Shown here piece by piece: positions 43,901-58,000 of a stretch of 64,000 nt of DNA. The stretch covers positions 214,001 through 278,000 of the forward strand of contig JABAKD010000025.1 of the NCBI GenBank assembly GCA_012845835.1, in the 5' to 3' direction. Under the pieces are notes generated by a model. It was given only the letters and a program-made list of their open reading frames with translations. It had not been told where the DNA came from and did not search any database. This DNA comes from Undaria pinnatifida (lineage: Eukaryota; Sar; Phaeophyceae; Laminariales; Alariaceae). The translations under genes were made by a program, and so were the position numbers. Within the stretch, counting starts at the first letter, position 1. Every line of letters starts with the position of its first letter.

Positions 43901-46900
43901 GACCCGACCCGACCCGACCCGACCCGACCCGACCCGACCCGACCCGACCCGACCCGACCCGACCCGACCCGACCCGACCCGACCCGACCCGACCCGACCC
44001 GACCTGACCCGACGCGTAAGACTTCGAACACCTCCTGGCCCGACAAGACTCTACCCGCGAGGTTTTGATAATCTCCCGACTCGACACGCGGGCCGGGTCA
44101 TGATGCGTAAAAATCCCTGGTTATGTCAAAACCGTGACCGACGCGCCCTCCATCGTACCTTGGTATTGTGATGCTTGCGCTTTTTATGTTCGGGTCTAAT
44201 GGCCAAGTGCCCTCCAAAGACACTTGTACACGTTTTGCTAAGAACAGAGATCTACGAGGGGTTGGTTGTACCCTTTTTACGGTCCCACCAACTTGTCACT
44301 ATTTTATGTTGGCAAAAATGTTATTAAAAATACGTCACTTGTGAGTTCGACAGTTTTTGGGTCGATAGTCATCTTTGCACGCTGCGTAATACACCGGCCG
44401 CTCGTTTTTTTACACATGTATTCTCCGTTGAATATGTATGAGTCCTATGAATGTTGCCAGGCTCAACATCAACAACAAAATGTTGTTAATAACATTTATG
44501 GAAGCTACTGTACGTACTTCATTTCAAGGTAGCAAGTTGATATGATTCGTCAGTGTTACGACCTGTGCTGGACGATCAAAACAACGAGGACGCCATACAG
44601 CGGTCAGTAGACATCGGTAGTCCGCGTAGCGCGACTGCCTTTCTCGTGCTGCGCGCATGCATATCCTGCTGTACAATAGTGGTCCCTCAATAGTGCCCCT
44701 CAATAGTGCCCCTCTATAGTGCCCCTCAATAGTTCCGGTGGTGTGTAGGTGCTTTTAATATGTACCAGGTAATATGTAATATGTAATTGTCGGAAATACC
44801 AGCACTATCGCGACAGGCACTACTCCGCCAAGTGCCGTTGCAGCCGTTGCAGCCGTTGCAGCCGTTGCAGCACTGGTTTTCCCCGTACCAGGCACGTGCC
44901 AAGAAATTTCACCGGAACTGTAGCGGGCAACCGGTACTACCATACTACAATGCTACAATGCTATACCGTCCGGATATAGTGGCGACTACTGTACGGTTCA
45001 GTTAAATCTTCCTGCGTGGTGCCTGCTGTAGTTCGGCTTGGGCTTGCAAAAATTGCGGGGTTTGGTGGTTTCAATCATACGGTGTTCATCGTGCTCGCAA
45101 GTTCAATTTTTGCCTATAGCACCAGGTAGTATCCGCGTTAGGGATAACAGGCTTGTTGCGTATGAAATGAAGGGAGTTTTTATTTCCTACGGCGAACGAA
45201 AGTAGCTAATAGGGCGCATATCCACCCTCGCGTGCACGTTTTTTTCTCTTCTTTTTTGGGCGCAACTTTTTGATGCACCCATCCCAACGCTTAATGGCAG
45301 CAAATCAGTTTGGTTGGGGTGAGTTTACGTTGGGGCTTGGTTGGGTTGGATGGGGTTGGGTTGGATTAGATTGGGTTGAGACTTGCGTGCGTCCCACCAA
45401 CGCAGATTATCCGTAGCGCTAACCCTCAACCGCTAGTTGGGTGCTGGCGGTGTTATTTGGAATCGGTTACGTGTGGTGTGCATTAAGAGACCCACATCGG
45501 TATCGAGCAAGTTCTTGATTTGAACTTGTTCTTGTCTTTTTTCCACGCGCCGATCCAGCGCACTGTGAAACTCAACACCGATGCACGAGCGAGGGCACTA
45601 TAGCACACGCCGGAATAGCATGGAGCATTTTTTGAACTTGTACTTGTCTTTTTTCCACGCGCCGATCCAGCGCACTGTGAAACTCAACACCGATGCACGA
45701 GCAAGGGCACTGTAGCACACGCCGGAATAGCATGGAGCATTTTCTTCAGCCATCGCGTCGGTCCACGTTTCCTTTTCCCTCTCGAGCAGGAAGCATACCG
45801 CGGGAGCTAGGCAAGCTGCACGCTCTGAAGAACGTTTTGTTGTACCGCAACAATCTCGACGGTGAGCTATTAATATGTCATGGCCCCAACCGACCAACCG
45901 AAGCTGGGTTGTGTGGGCTGGACATCAGTATATATATTTTATTTTTACATGTACCACCTTTCGAAGCACTCTTACCCGCGCTTGAGCGGTTCGTGTAGTA
46001 CTTCGACAGGCCACAGTAACATCAGACACGAGTGTATTAGTATGTATTAATATGTATTAGTAGAAGAATTCCCTATCGCGATGGCGATAGTAATCGTTAC
46101 GGGAGGGCTTTCCTAGGTATCTACGCGGTCGTAAACACCAAGCCGTGCTATTTTTAGAAGGTTTTGGCCTTGTCGCGATGACCGTCGTGATAGGTTTCGT
46201 TTGGTTTACCCCCTTTTTACGAGTGCGTAGTTTTACCCCTCATTCTGAAACGTCCCTACGGTATTGACAGTAGCTTTAGCTTCAATCGATGTTGCCTGTG
46301 TTTGAGGATAAACTTGTCGAAGTTGCTTGTGTTGCTTGATGTACGCATCTAGGCATAAGTTGGCAAAGCTCTTGAATTACGTCCAAGTTGTTCTTGCTTC
46401 GTTTTTTTGTCTGCCGTTACCACTGAAAACACGTTCGTGAACATACGACCGTTATTTTCCGCGGGCATCCGGGCATGCTGTAGAGCATGCTCCAAGACGT
46501 GAGTGTGTTTTTCTCCTTTGATGGCACCCTTCGGTGTCTTGCTTCTGACTTTTGGAGCTGGTATAGTCTGGAAAATTGAGTTGGGTTACCTCTGTCTCTC
46601 ACCATCGGCTCCATGTATTTATCTGCTCCACGGCTACATGTACTCCTACCAGTGATCATGACACATAAGGGCGTTAGTCAGGGTAGGCTCTACCTAAGGT
46701 GAATCCGTGTCGTTTCGCGTTTTTGGTTAGTCTGCACTTATACTTGGGGCATAAAATGTTAGTCGTGCTTATGTATACTCGACAAACAACCGAGTATGCA
46801 CCAGACGATTGGATACACCCGCTTGGGTTTTCTCTTCTTTTCAGCCGCTACCTCGTCCACGATGCTTCTTTCAGGAAGCATACCGGAGGAGCTTGGCAAC

Positions 46901-48977
46901 CTTGGCGCTCTTGAACGCCTTGGCTTGAGCAGCAACCAGCTGACCGGTGAGCTATGCCGTGAACATTGTCATATATCAGGTACCATACTGTAGCTGCAGC
47001 TTGTTGTGTTCTGCCTATCTCGCCGTTGAAGTTTAGTTCAGCATTGATTATCCTGTGCTTCCTGAAACAGTAGGAAAGCTCTGGAGGTGTTTCGTGCATA
47101 TGGCACGTGATCTGATCATGTTGCGGTTTTATGGTTTAGATGGCACCCCAGATGGCACACGCCTACCATTTCTAAACACCAGCAGTCGAAGAACTATGGA
47201 CGCCTTTTGAAAGACGTTTGGGTGCTGGTTCCCTACCTGCAACCTTCTTTGTGCTGCCCTTCTATTATTATTTTCTGCTCCTTACCTGATGCTTCTCGAG
47301 GCTTTATCACTGGTCCGATACTGCATTATGCCAACAGGCTAGTGCTTTATACAGCAGCACGTTGTTCTTGCGAGTGGGACCAGTGTCTGGTGTGACCGTA
47401 CCGCAGATTCCTGGGAGTGGCATCTCCATGTCTTCTTAACCGGCCGGATTTTCGGTTGGCGCAGAGCTATGGCTGCAGCTGCGATGTTGACAGTGCAACA
47501 GTCTCGGCAATACCGACGGGAGCAAAGTAGATTAACAGCGAAGTGTAGCTCTCCCTGGAGTATCGTGGCGTCGCCTCCATCTTGTCTTGTCTTGTCTTGT
47601 CGACGAACGAACAACCCCCTTCCGCGTGCGCGCTCTCCTGCAGTGCCAACGAACAAGCTAGTGTTTCAATATCTAGGTCGTGATAGATAGTGTACGACGT
47701 CACGGGATTCGGGTGTTCTCTGAGGGTATGGACGACTACAGTGCTTGAGCGGTTTTGCCTTACGTAATTTTGACGCCCGTGTTTTGTCCCTAATTTATTA
47801 CATTTAATAGCTGACGTTTTCATGGAGTTGTGTATCCTAAACGTTTAACGGCTGGCACTTGGGTATATTTTGGAAGTTAAGCGTGGTTGTCCGTCATCGC
47901 GTACTGAAGCCGGATCCTTTATTTTATTAATATACTATCGGCGCCGGCACTGCGCTGGCTGGACTTCCTTCCACGGCTTTGCGGGCGCCATGCGCCGGTG
48001 CCTTCTTGTTTTCTCATCATTTTTAGCTTGCTCTACGGTCGCTTTGTTTCACAGACCATGCCTCTGCTTTAGCACGCTCTACTACGGTAATGTACCGAAC
48101 TCATTCCCTTGTGATTTTAGACTTAAACTGCTGACCCTTTCATCGTCCGTGCGACAAAATCGCTTCGTTGTTGTAGTGCTCCTGCACCTGAGCTCTTGCC
48201 TTTTTTCGCTGCCGCTGTTTGGACGTTGGTGCGTTCACTGAAAAAGTTGTCGGCGTGTGAAAATGATTTCCGTTCTAAGTTTCAAAATACTGCACCTCAA
48301 TGCTGCAGGTACGTTCGCGAAAATCATTTTCAGCTTCTTCTCTAGTTTTCAAGGTACTGCATGCCGTGGGCAGCTTGTGGCTGGGGAGAGCTAACGCGTT
48401 GTATTTTCGTTGGCCATCGGGCTGAGATAACGCAGGCTCTCTCTAGGACTATGCGGTGTCGTATCGAGCATATTTTTAAACGATTGCTCAAGGCAACACA
48501 TATTACGGACTGTCTTGCGAGGGCGGCAGCCATCCGAGACTGCACGAGCAGGCAGTATGCATGTCGCTCAATTGGTCAGTGAAATTCTAGTTCGTTACCA
48601 CGTCCACACACTGCCTTTCAGGACGCATACCGGCGGAGCTTGGCAGCCTCGGCGCTCTTGTCACCCTCCAGTTGGAGAACAACCATCTGACCGGTGAGTG
48701 TTCGGACGGCCTATAACTTGTGCCAGCGGTTCCGCCTTGTACCTTCTGCGACACCTGCTTGATAGGTCCGTTTCACTTTCTGGTAGTCGCGGGCTTGTGT
48801 GTCTGAACCAGCGACGAGTGACACTTTTTTTTCCCGTTTTTTTTTTTTTATGCTCTTTTTTTCAATTTTGCAATATTTTAAGCTATTGATAGCTTTATTT
48901 GTGACTGTGTGGTGCACCACTCCTCGACAGCGACGCCGTGTTATGCGTGTCCCGTTCCTCTATTTGCGAGCGCACCG

Positions 48978-49009
<32 letters not shown>

Positions 49010-52000
49010 TGCTTTGTCACTCTTCTTTTTAAAGTTACTCTTCAGTCGAGCTGGTTTCATGGTTTGCTGTTGTAATATGCATGCGTACTTTGAGTACTCA
49101 TATGATATACCAGGTACACTTCGTGAACTTGTGGGCTCGTGCTAAACCCATTCCGTTGTGATTTTAGCTCTGTAGGATGCCGCAATCGTAAATCTGTGCG
49201 GCCCATCATTTTTTGTCGTGCTCTTGTAACCGGGCTGTGTTTTTTAAGAATCCACTGTACTGTAGATGCAGGATTACTAGCAGCATTGCCGGCTTGTTCC
49301 ATACAAGCCGTGAAAATCGACGAGCATAAAAAATCTAAAAGGTGGGAATGATGAAAACCCTATGCGCGATGAAAACGAAGGCACATACCGTGGCCACGGC
49401 TTGCTAATGATATAGCTGAGGGTAAACCCCGTCGTTTTTAAGTTGCTTAATGGCGTGTCCAGGTAGCAATTATCGTTTCTTTAGTTGCTGTAAAGGCGTG
49501 TCCGAGTTATGGTCGGACGCATTCATCATCTGTGTGGTCCATCGTTGTTTGCTGTCCTCCTGTAATCGGGCTGTGGTTATACAACCCTACCTTGATGTAG
49601 ATGGTCTTTTCCGAACAGCACTGCCGGCTTGTTCCATACAGACAATCGTGGTTTTGAGGTTACTGCAGTATGTATTCCGCTTAGGGTTAGCGCTGGCGTT
49701 ATATGATTCACTCACTGTTTTTGCCTTGGCCGTCTGGTTGGGAGAGCGCAGGCTCCTTCCAAAGCTACTGCTTTGTTGTGTTAGGCAAAGCTTCACGTTG
49801 GTGCTCAAGGTAGCGAATCATACGGGCGATTGTGCAAGGCGGCAAACAACCGAGGCTGTGTCAGCCCACCGTATGCACCCCCTCGGGTGTTCTGACGTCT
49901 TATACCGTTACTGTGTCCTGAATCTCTTTCAGGTAGCATTCCGCCAGCTCTCGGAACCATCGAAAACTTGTTCTCCCTCGACTTGAGCGACAACCAGTTG
50001 AACGGTGAGCTATGCGATCCACCGTGTCGAAAGAAACTTGGAGTATAAAATGAAGGGTACCACAGTGGCAGCTGCAAAGAAACTTGGAGTATAAAATGCA
50101 GGGTGCAATCGTGGCAGCCTGTGGTGTTCTATTGTACGTCAGGCGTGAAGGGTGTTGTTCACCAATCCTTCGCCTTTGCTCGCCAGTGGAACTCGGGAGA
50201 TGGTTTCTGCATGGATCCTCAATGCTGTGCTTGTTATGTCTCACAACGACACATGCCTAAAAGCAGCAGTAGCCGAAGGGCGGTGGACGATTACCCAAAC
50301 GTGGTGGTGTTTCCTCCGCGTTTACTGGACGCAATATCCGCTTGTGCGAAAGTTTTTCCTTTGTGGCTTTAGGGTACCGTACCGCATAAGGTTAACTCAT
50401 ACCGTACCGTACCGCGTAAGGTTAACTCATGCCGTACCGTACCGCATAAGAGTACTGCATACCGTCTTCGGGTCGGGGTGGAGGTTAACTCACTCCTTCG
50501 TATTTACTTTGTCGATGGGGTTGGGATCGTGCAGGCTGTACCTAGCGCTAAACGAGATCGTGTTGGGCATCCGTCGACTCTTTTTCTCAATAAAATGCAG
50601 CAAACCATCGGGCGATTCTGCTGAGAGCCAATGACTCAAGACTGCACCAGTTGGTAGCATGCGTTTTTTTCATTGTTCTTATTTCCGGACAACGATTATA
50701 CGGGTGGCGATCGGTTGGGGTTAGGGTTGGGGTTAGGGTCAGGGCTACATTCGTAGTTAAATTGGACACAGTTGTAATGGCGCTTTTATATATGTTTCCC
50801 ATAGTACTGGAAACGCACACGGGCTACACGACCTTTGGCGTTTACACGCTTGATTTCCATTTTTGCTTTTGCATGCCTTGCATATGCAGCTCAATTGTTC
50901 TGTGACCTCGTTGCACGCTACCATATCCACCGACTGCTCTTTCAGGCTGCATACCAGTGGAGCTAGGCAATCTCGGCGCTCTTTACTTCCTCAGGTTGGA
51001 GAAGAACCAACTCACCGGTGAGACTTGCCATGCACCGTTTCGAAAGAGGTCGGGCACAGAAAATGCAGTATACCATTGCGGTAGCCTGCTGTATCCTGTT
51101 GCAGCTTAGACGTGATGAAGTTGAGTATTGTACACCGTCCCTTGACCTTCGCGGACTAGAATGGCCGGAAAACGCTCGAAGGTGTTTATTTCCCGCATGA
51201 TACGTCAGCCTTCCCCCAATACTGGCTCTACTTTACGAAGTACCCTGTATACCTTATAGTCCATAATCGCGTTTTCAAGCATCTGGGTGCTACATTCTTC
51301 ATGCTGCAGTATGTGTATTGTTATTGTGTGAGTAGCTCGTTTCCCAACGCAACGCTATCCGGCAATCCGGCCATGCCTCGATTCTCTAGTATTTGCACTA
51401 TTCTTAGGCCACAACGCCACAAAGAAGCTACCACTCGGGGGAGTCACCAACCTAAACCCTTGACGAGGATCTACGCGCCCCGTAACACACGCGTATGCCC
51501 GGCGTGAGAGATAGCTCAAGGGTGACATCACACTCAAACGCATATTTGGAAAAAAATAGATGGACGGCGAGTTTCAGCTCATCCCGGGCCTTGGCCTGCT
51601 TAACGTAGCTGCCTGCGATAGAGCTACACCGATTATTTGCCGTTACACCTGGCGCGGGCTCGTCCTACGACGCACCGACTACCGTCGTGTAGCTAGCGTT
51701 TGCGGCATCCCGGTGATGATGTGGGGGGGGCGTTAATTGGTGCCACTATCTTTGCGGAACACATATCGTTGCTCGGTGAACGGTGCCCCCTGACGCTAAC
51801 GCTAACCCTCACCCCAACGACGACGCCAACCCTAACGCGATCGACTGCTGGGGAGTTAACGCGACATGAGGGGTGTGTTCTTCAGACATTGACCTGTATC
51901 AGCTTTGCTGCGGAAGCCGACGCGTTGATACTTCGTTTGTCCCTGAACCATGACCTTCCCGTGCAGGCCGTATACCCCCTCAACTGGGGAAGCTGAAGGC

Positions 52001-55000
52001 TCTCTACCAGCTGGGTTTGAGCAACAACAACCTTGAGGGTGAGCCGCGTCTCGCGTCCTCATCTCAGATGTTTCGTGTTCGAGTGTTCGAACACCTTCTA
52101 ACCCTAGTAAATGAACGTGAATGTAACCTCCAACACCAAAGAAAATGTTGCTGAGGATGTGGTGGTTGGTCGGTTGGAATTTAGTGCTCGTGGTTCAAAC
52201 GCCCTTTTCCGGCACTACAGCACCACGGTGCTACACAATAGGGCCCACTTTTGTTACAAAGCCGAGATGGCCTGTGGTGGCTTGGGAAAATCAGCGCTCG
52301 CTGAACCACGGATGAGGAATATTTGGTACGTTTTGTAGACGACCCGGGACCGATCAAGCTTCCGCTCTCTCCGGCTCACTGCAGGAGGTGTTGAGGAGGT
52401 GTTGAGGAGGTGTTCATGAGGTGTTAAGGAGGTGTTGAGGAGGTGTTCACGGGTTAGGGTGCCTTCAACTCCGCGGGGGTAGATGAGTTGCACGTGGGAT
52501 TCGAACTAACGTACATCAAGCTCGGGGCGCGGACGTGGCTAGTTGACATAAAAGGGCGGGAGCTGTTCTCCCCGGACGTCTTCTTCTCGGGTCGACCCTC
52601 GGTAGCGCGTTCCGCGCCCTCGGCTGCCTACGGCTGCCGCCCCGAGCACACCTCGGGCCCCGACGCCTGTCCCGACGGTACCCGTCCCGTCTGACCGCGA
52701 CCGAGGGAAGCCTTTGGATGCCCCGCTTTTAGGGCTCTCGACCCCTTCGGAGCTTCCCTCCGCGCCTACGGCTAATTTGGACGCCGAGCCATGTACGATT
52801 TTTTTAGAAATTGTTGTTTCGTCTTCTTTTTTTTTCCAAAAAACTTTAAATCACGTGTCGTAGTTACTGGCTCTTGTGCTTCCCACCCAACCACACTGAC
52901 TACAGATTGGGACAGCTCTTGGTTTTTGGGATGTGTGATGTTTTTTTGATTTCAATTTGCCTCTAACTGATGGATATGTGGGCAAAACATGGACTTTGAT
53001 TGTCGTTTCGTTTGCCTTCTGAATTGCAACGTGACAACCACCCGTACAAAATTGAAGATAAAAAAGATAGACGGTTCATCTTATCCACGGGAAATTGTGA
53101 AGGAATCGGTTCGTTCGAAAACGCGAAATTTGGCAAGACATTCATCATTTAACCAAAAATGGCCGATTTTGTTCGATTTTAGACACTCAGTTTTTTGTTT
53201 TGAAGTTTGTCCCCTAACTACTTGCAAATAGCGTTTATTTTGTTTTTACTTCTCACGCTCGGCATTGATTGCTTTTGTTTTTGCGGTGGCGAATATCGTT
53301 GCATCATCCCAAAAATGGTATTTTTCATTTTTCATTAGTATGACTACAAACGCGATTTTCGCAAAATTGCCCTGGGTGAACGACACTTGAGAGTATCTGA
53401 GTTCGTGGTAATGGGTTTATGCATATTTTTGAGCGGGTGTGGCGTTTCACACTTTTGGTCAAGGCAGAAAATATTACGGACGATGCTAAATAGGCGGCAA
53501 ACACTCGAGGCCGCACGAACATGCATTCGCCCGCTATTACTAGTCCGTTGTTCCGGACAACGTTAACGACGGCCTGAGATGGGCTGGTTAGCGTTATGTG
53601 ATGCCTGGCTAGAGGTTTTATTATGGTAGCTTAGCTTAAGTGAGTTTTCCTTCAGCTACTATACGCGAGCCACACCCAGCGTTCCACCCAGCCTCAAATG
53701 CGTGTTTATTCGTGCCTATCGCATGCGGCTTGGAAGGAGAGAGCGATTGATCTCTGGCGTTTTAGCTCGATAACGTGTCCACAATCCCTTTTTCCAGGGA
53801 ACATACCGGCGGAGCTAGGCAACCTCGGCGCGCTTCATTCCTTCCACTTGGAGCACAACCAGCTTACCGGTGAGGCTTACGTTGGACCGTTTCGAAGTAA
53901 GGCGGGGGTAGGAAATTCATGACACAACAACGGCAACTTCGTTTATCCTGTTGTATTCCAGAGTAGAAGTTGAGCACTGAGTGTGACTGAGTACACCATT
54001 ACTTGACCTTCGCCTGCAAGTCTGGTCCGAAAATATTGCAAGATGCGTTCGGAATGGCGCGTCAGCATCCTGCAGATCATGGCTCCAACTGGCACTTGCC
54101 TGATGAAACACAGCGGCTGGAGAGAGATAAAGACGTTGTCACACGCCCTGTGTAATATTTCTGCATTGAACACTTTTTGGTTTCTGCTCCTGGTGTTTGT
54201 CGGTATTTTTATTCCGGCATTATGGTGTCCGACAATGTGCCATTTCTCTGTTTTTTTACTATTTTTCTTATGGTGTCAGAAGGGCAAGCCGGTGGGAGAT
54301 TTTCAGTGGACATTCCCACTGCTTGGTAGGAGTCGCGTCCACGTACCTTTTTTTGTAAGCCCGGCTCCGGGTCGACGCGCACCTGCGTTTTCTGCAATGC
54401 CTCCACCCTACAACATTGTCGACAGAACCACCTGCGGTACATCAGCAGCATCGGTGTCCCCTGGCGTATGCCCTGGCGTATGTGGTACCGCCTTCCGCCC
54501 GCGTCTCGTGAACGCCACTAAAGGTCCGACTAGAGTCGGCGTGGCGTGTTGCGTGTTGCACAAGTCGATAATCATTTTGGGTGCACAATAAAAAATGCGG
54601 TAGCAGTATTAAAGCCAAGTAGGTTCAATCGCTCAATTTGCAGAATGTCATGGCGACAACTGGGGGCTTTACCGGCATAGAGGAAACGCTGTGTGCAGAT
54701 GATGCTTTGTCTCGCTTGAGCTGTGGAAGCGAAGTTGTTGACGTGTTGTCTACACGTAAACCCCTTGTGCAGGCAATATACCCCCCCAGCTGGGGAACCT
54801 CCATGCTCTCGGGCGGCTGAACGTCAACAACAATCTACTCAAAGGCGAGTTGTGTCTCGCAAGCTCGACTCCGATTTAGTTGTATGTTCCGTTCCAGTTC
54901 CTTGCTGCCGTAGTAGTACTCTGACGCGTAATTTGAGGTGAGCGTGGATTTTTGATAGCGTCTCATGCAAACGACGTTTTCTTGCTTTGAATTTGAATTT

Positions 55001-58000
55001 TATACAGACCCGGCAATCGTGGGTTTAAGCTCTGTCAACGAAAATAATACTTTCCGAAGCGATGACCGCGATGGCTGCATGTGTTTCTGGCGCATCCCTC
55101 GCATGGTACCAATGGTAGTTGCTATGGTTTGCCTTTTGTAGTGCGTTTTCTTTCGAGCGAATCGCCTTGCCCGTGCTGGTACAGCAGACAGGAAGTTGCT
55201 AACACGTGTTTGTTGAAATGATGCGGAAGGCAAAACCTCTCATGCCTCGATCATCGAATACTTCTGCTTGTCGAGCGCATCCGCACTTGTTGATTTGTGC
55301 ATCGATTTATGACGGGGTTCTGACGGTTGCGCATGAAATAGTCGCAGCCCTTGTTGCTTGATAGGTCTCTACAATGTACTTCGAAGTATATATGTACCAT
55401 ATCATACAAGATTTCTGCGGCTTACGCTGCCAGCCCAAGAAGCGATTACAAGATACATGACACCTGTATACACTTCAGGAGAAGCAAACTTGGCCTGCGT
55501 ATGCAGGAAAACGCACACGAGAGCTACGCACGCTTGAATACTACCACTACTAACCCATGAATGCGTGTGCAGTTTAGTCAGTAGTCTAGTCAGTAGTCTA
55601 GTCAGTAGTCTAGTCAGTAGTCTAGTCAGTAGTCTAGTCAGTAGTCAAGTCGGTAGTCTAGTTAGTAGTCTAGTCAGTAGTCTAGTCAGTAGTCTAGTCA
55701 GTAGTCTAGTCAGTAGACCTCGGTCCGTTTATGTGGACATTGCGGCGAGAAACTTGGCTTGCTGCTGGAGCCGCAATTGGAGCTTGATAGTAAGTTTTTT
55801 ACGGGGGTGTTGGCCGTGCCGCCTAACGCCGACCACCCCACCGGAGCCCTAACCCTTACGCTAACCCTATGGCTAACCCTATGGCTATGGCTATGGCTAT
55901 GGCTACGGCTGTGGAGTGACCTGTGCTTGTACGTTGTGGCTTGCGAAGGCTTTGAGGTTGTGGCTTGCGAAGGCTTTTGGATGCTGTGGTGGGAAGTATT
56001 ATAGTTTGATTTGGCCGGATCGGGATGCTGTGGCTTGAGAAAACTCTGGTGGTGGAGCCGCTTGTAAGATACCTGGTAACCAGAGTGGATAAATAGCTAC
56101 CTCAACAACATTTTGTATCATGTTTATGCTTCCACTCCAGAGTGATTGGAGCCTATCGTGTGACAAGCGACCTGATTGTGCTAGTTATTAATAGATATTG
56201 TGAGAGCAACAGCAGAACTATTGTGCTATCATAGTTATTAATAGTTGCTGTGAGAGCAACATAACTGCAGGAGGAAATTGCCTCCCCCTGAAAGTCTTCC
56301 CAGGGTGCGTGTTGTATTCGTGTTGTATTGCCTTGCACAGTAGGGGTCCCTCAGTAAGGCGGTCTGAGTAGGGCAGTGTGCGTATACAAGGCGGTCAAAA
56401 TCGCTGGGCGCGACTGGCGACTGGGAAATGGCACTCATATCCCAGAACGAATAAGGTGGCTTCCCCCGATAAGGCGGTCCTACTGCTCTATTGCTCTGGC
56501 ACACCACCGTTTTGCTGGGGAGCCCCTATAATACCATACATACTACTACTACAGGCATACATACTACTATAGTGATAAATGCTATCATACTATATCCATA
56601 CATACTACTATCGGAGTCATACTACGATAGTCACACTACTGTATACGGTATTTGTGAATACTATATCCATACATACTACTATCGGAGTCATACTACGATA
56701 GTCACACTACTGTATACGGTATTTGTGATGTTTTTGTCGGCTTCCGCCGAACTATTTTTGGCGTGGTTTATGAGCTAGTAATATACCAGGTAATAGTTAC
56801 TCCATGACGTGTTGACCTCAGGTTTGTCGTTAGCTATCGCGCTGTGGTGGCACTTGAACGTCGGGTTTAGGGTTAGACTATGTACTATGTACTATGTAAG
56901 CCTCGACGGTGTCGTATCGGGCACCCGTTCACAATTTTTCTCAAAACACCAAGTGGTGCGGACGATTCTGCGAAATGCGGCAATCAAACGGGGCCGACCG
57001 TCCTCTTGTTTTTTTCGGATGACCTTCATACGGACGGGCTGTAGGCTAGGGTTAGGGTATAACCCTTTTTGGTCTTGATTATATCTTGATTATAGTATAG
57101 GGAAAAACGACGAATAAAACTGGCGATTGCAGCAAACGTCACACGAACCAACCCGGGCTGCTAGATCAGACGACGACATTTTTTCTTTCGAAGTCCTACT
57201 TGGAAGTATGCAAGTACCTGTAAGACACGCGCACAGCTTGCACTGCGGTGTGCCATGCTGCATGAAGATAATAAAAGAGCATAAAAGAGCATGAAAGAGC
57301 ATGCTCGCACCATGATAAGAACGCGTCTATACTGTGCTTTATTGTTCGATGTGGGCTCCAAGAGGGTTAATAGTTCAGGATAAGTTTGGTGCTATTTTTT
57401 CGAGCAAACGTTGCCTTAATTATGGAGCCACGCGCAAACCGAACCACGCCTGACTTTTCACATTCATCCCCTGAGAAGTGTTTTGTATGCTTCGCGTATG
57501 CGGCTTCGAGGGAGACGGCGTGTGGCCCCTAACGCTTTTTAGGCCGTTGCCATCTCCACGTCCCCCCCCTCCAGGGACAGTTCCGGCGGAGCTAGGTCGT
57601 CTTGGCGCTCTCCGCACCCTCCGGCTGGAGGACAATCAGCTGACCGGTGAGCTATGCCATGCACCGTATCGAGAGGGGTTGGGGGTAGAGAATGCGGTAT
57701 ACCTTAGTGGCCACTTGTTGTATCCTCTGGTGCATGTCAAGCGTGGACGTTGACCTAACCATTCGTTACCCTTCGCTTGCAAAACTCGGCCGGAATTGGA
57801 TGAAAGATATCTCCTGCGTGTCACTCGAATCTTCTGCAGCCTAACGCTCAAAATCATCAAAATCATCGAAATCATCAACATCACACTCGTCCAATGAAAC
57901 ACAGCCGCTCAAGGATGATTAAACGCGCTTTCAAACGGCTTGGTATATACATATCCGCGCATACTGTTTTTTTTTGTGCTGCACTAATGTTCCCTCATTT

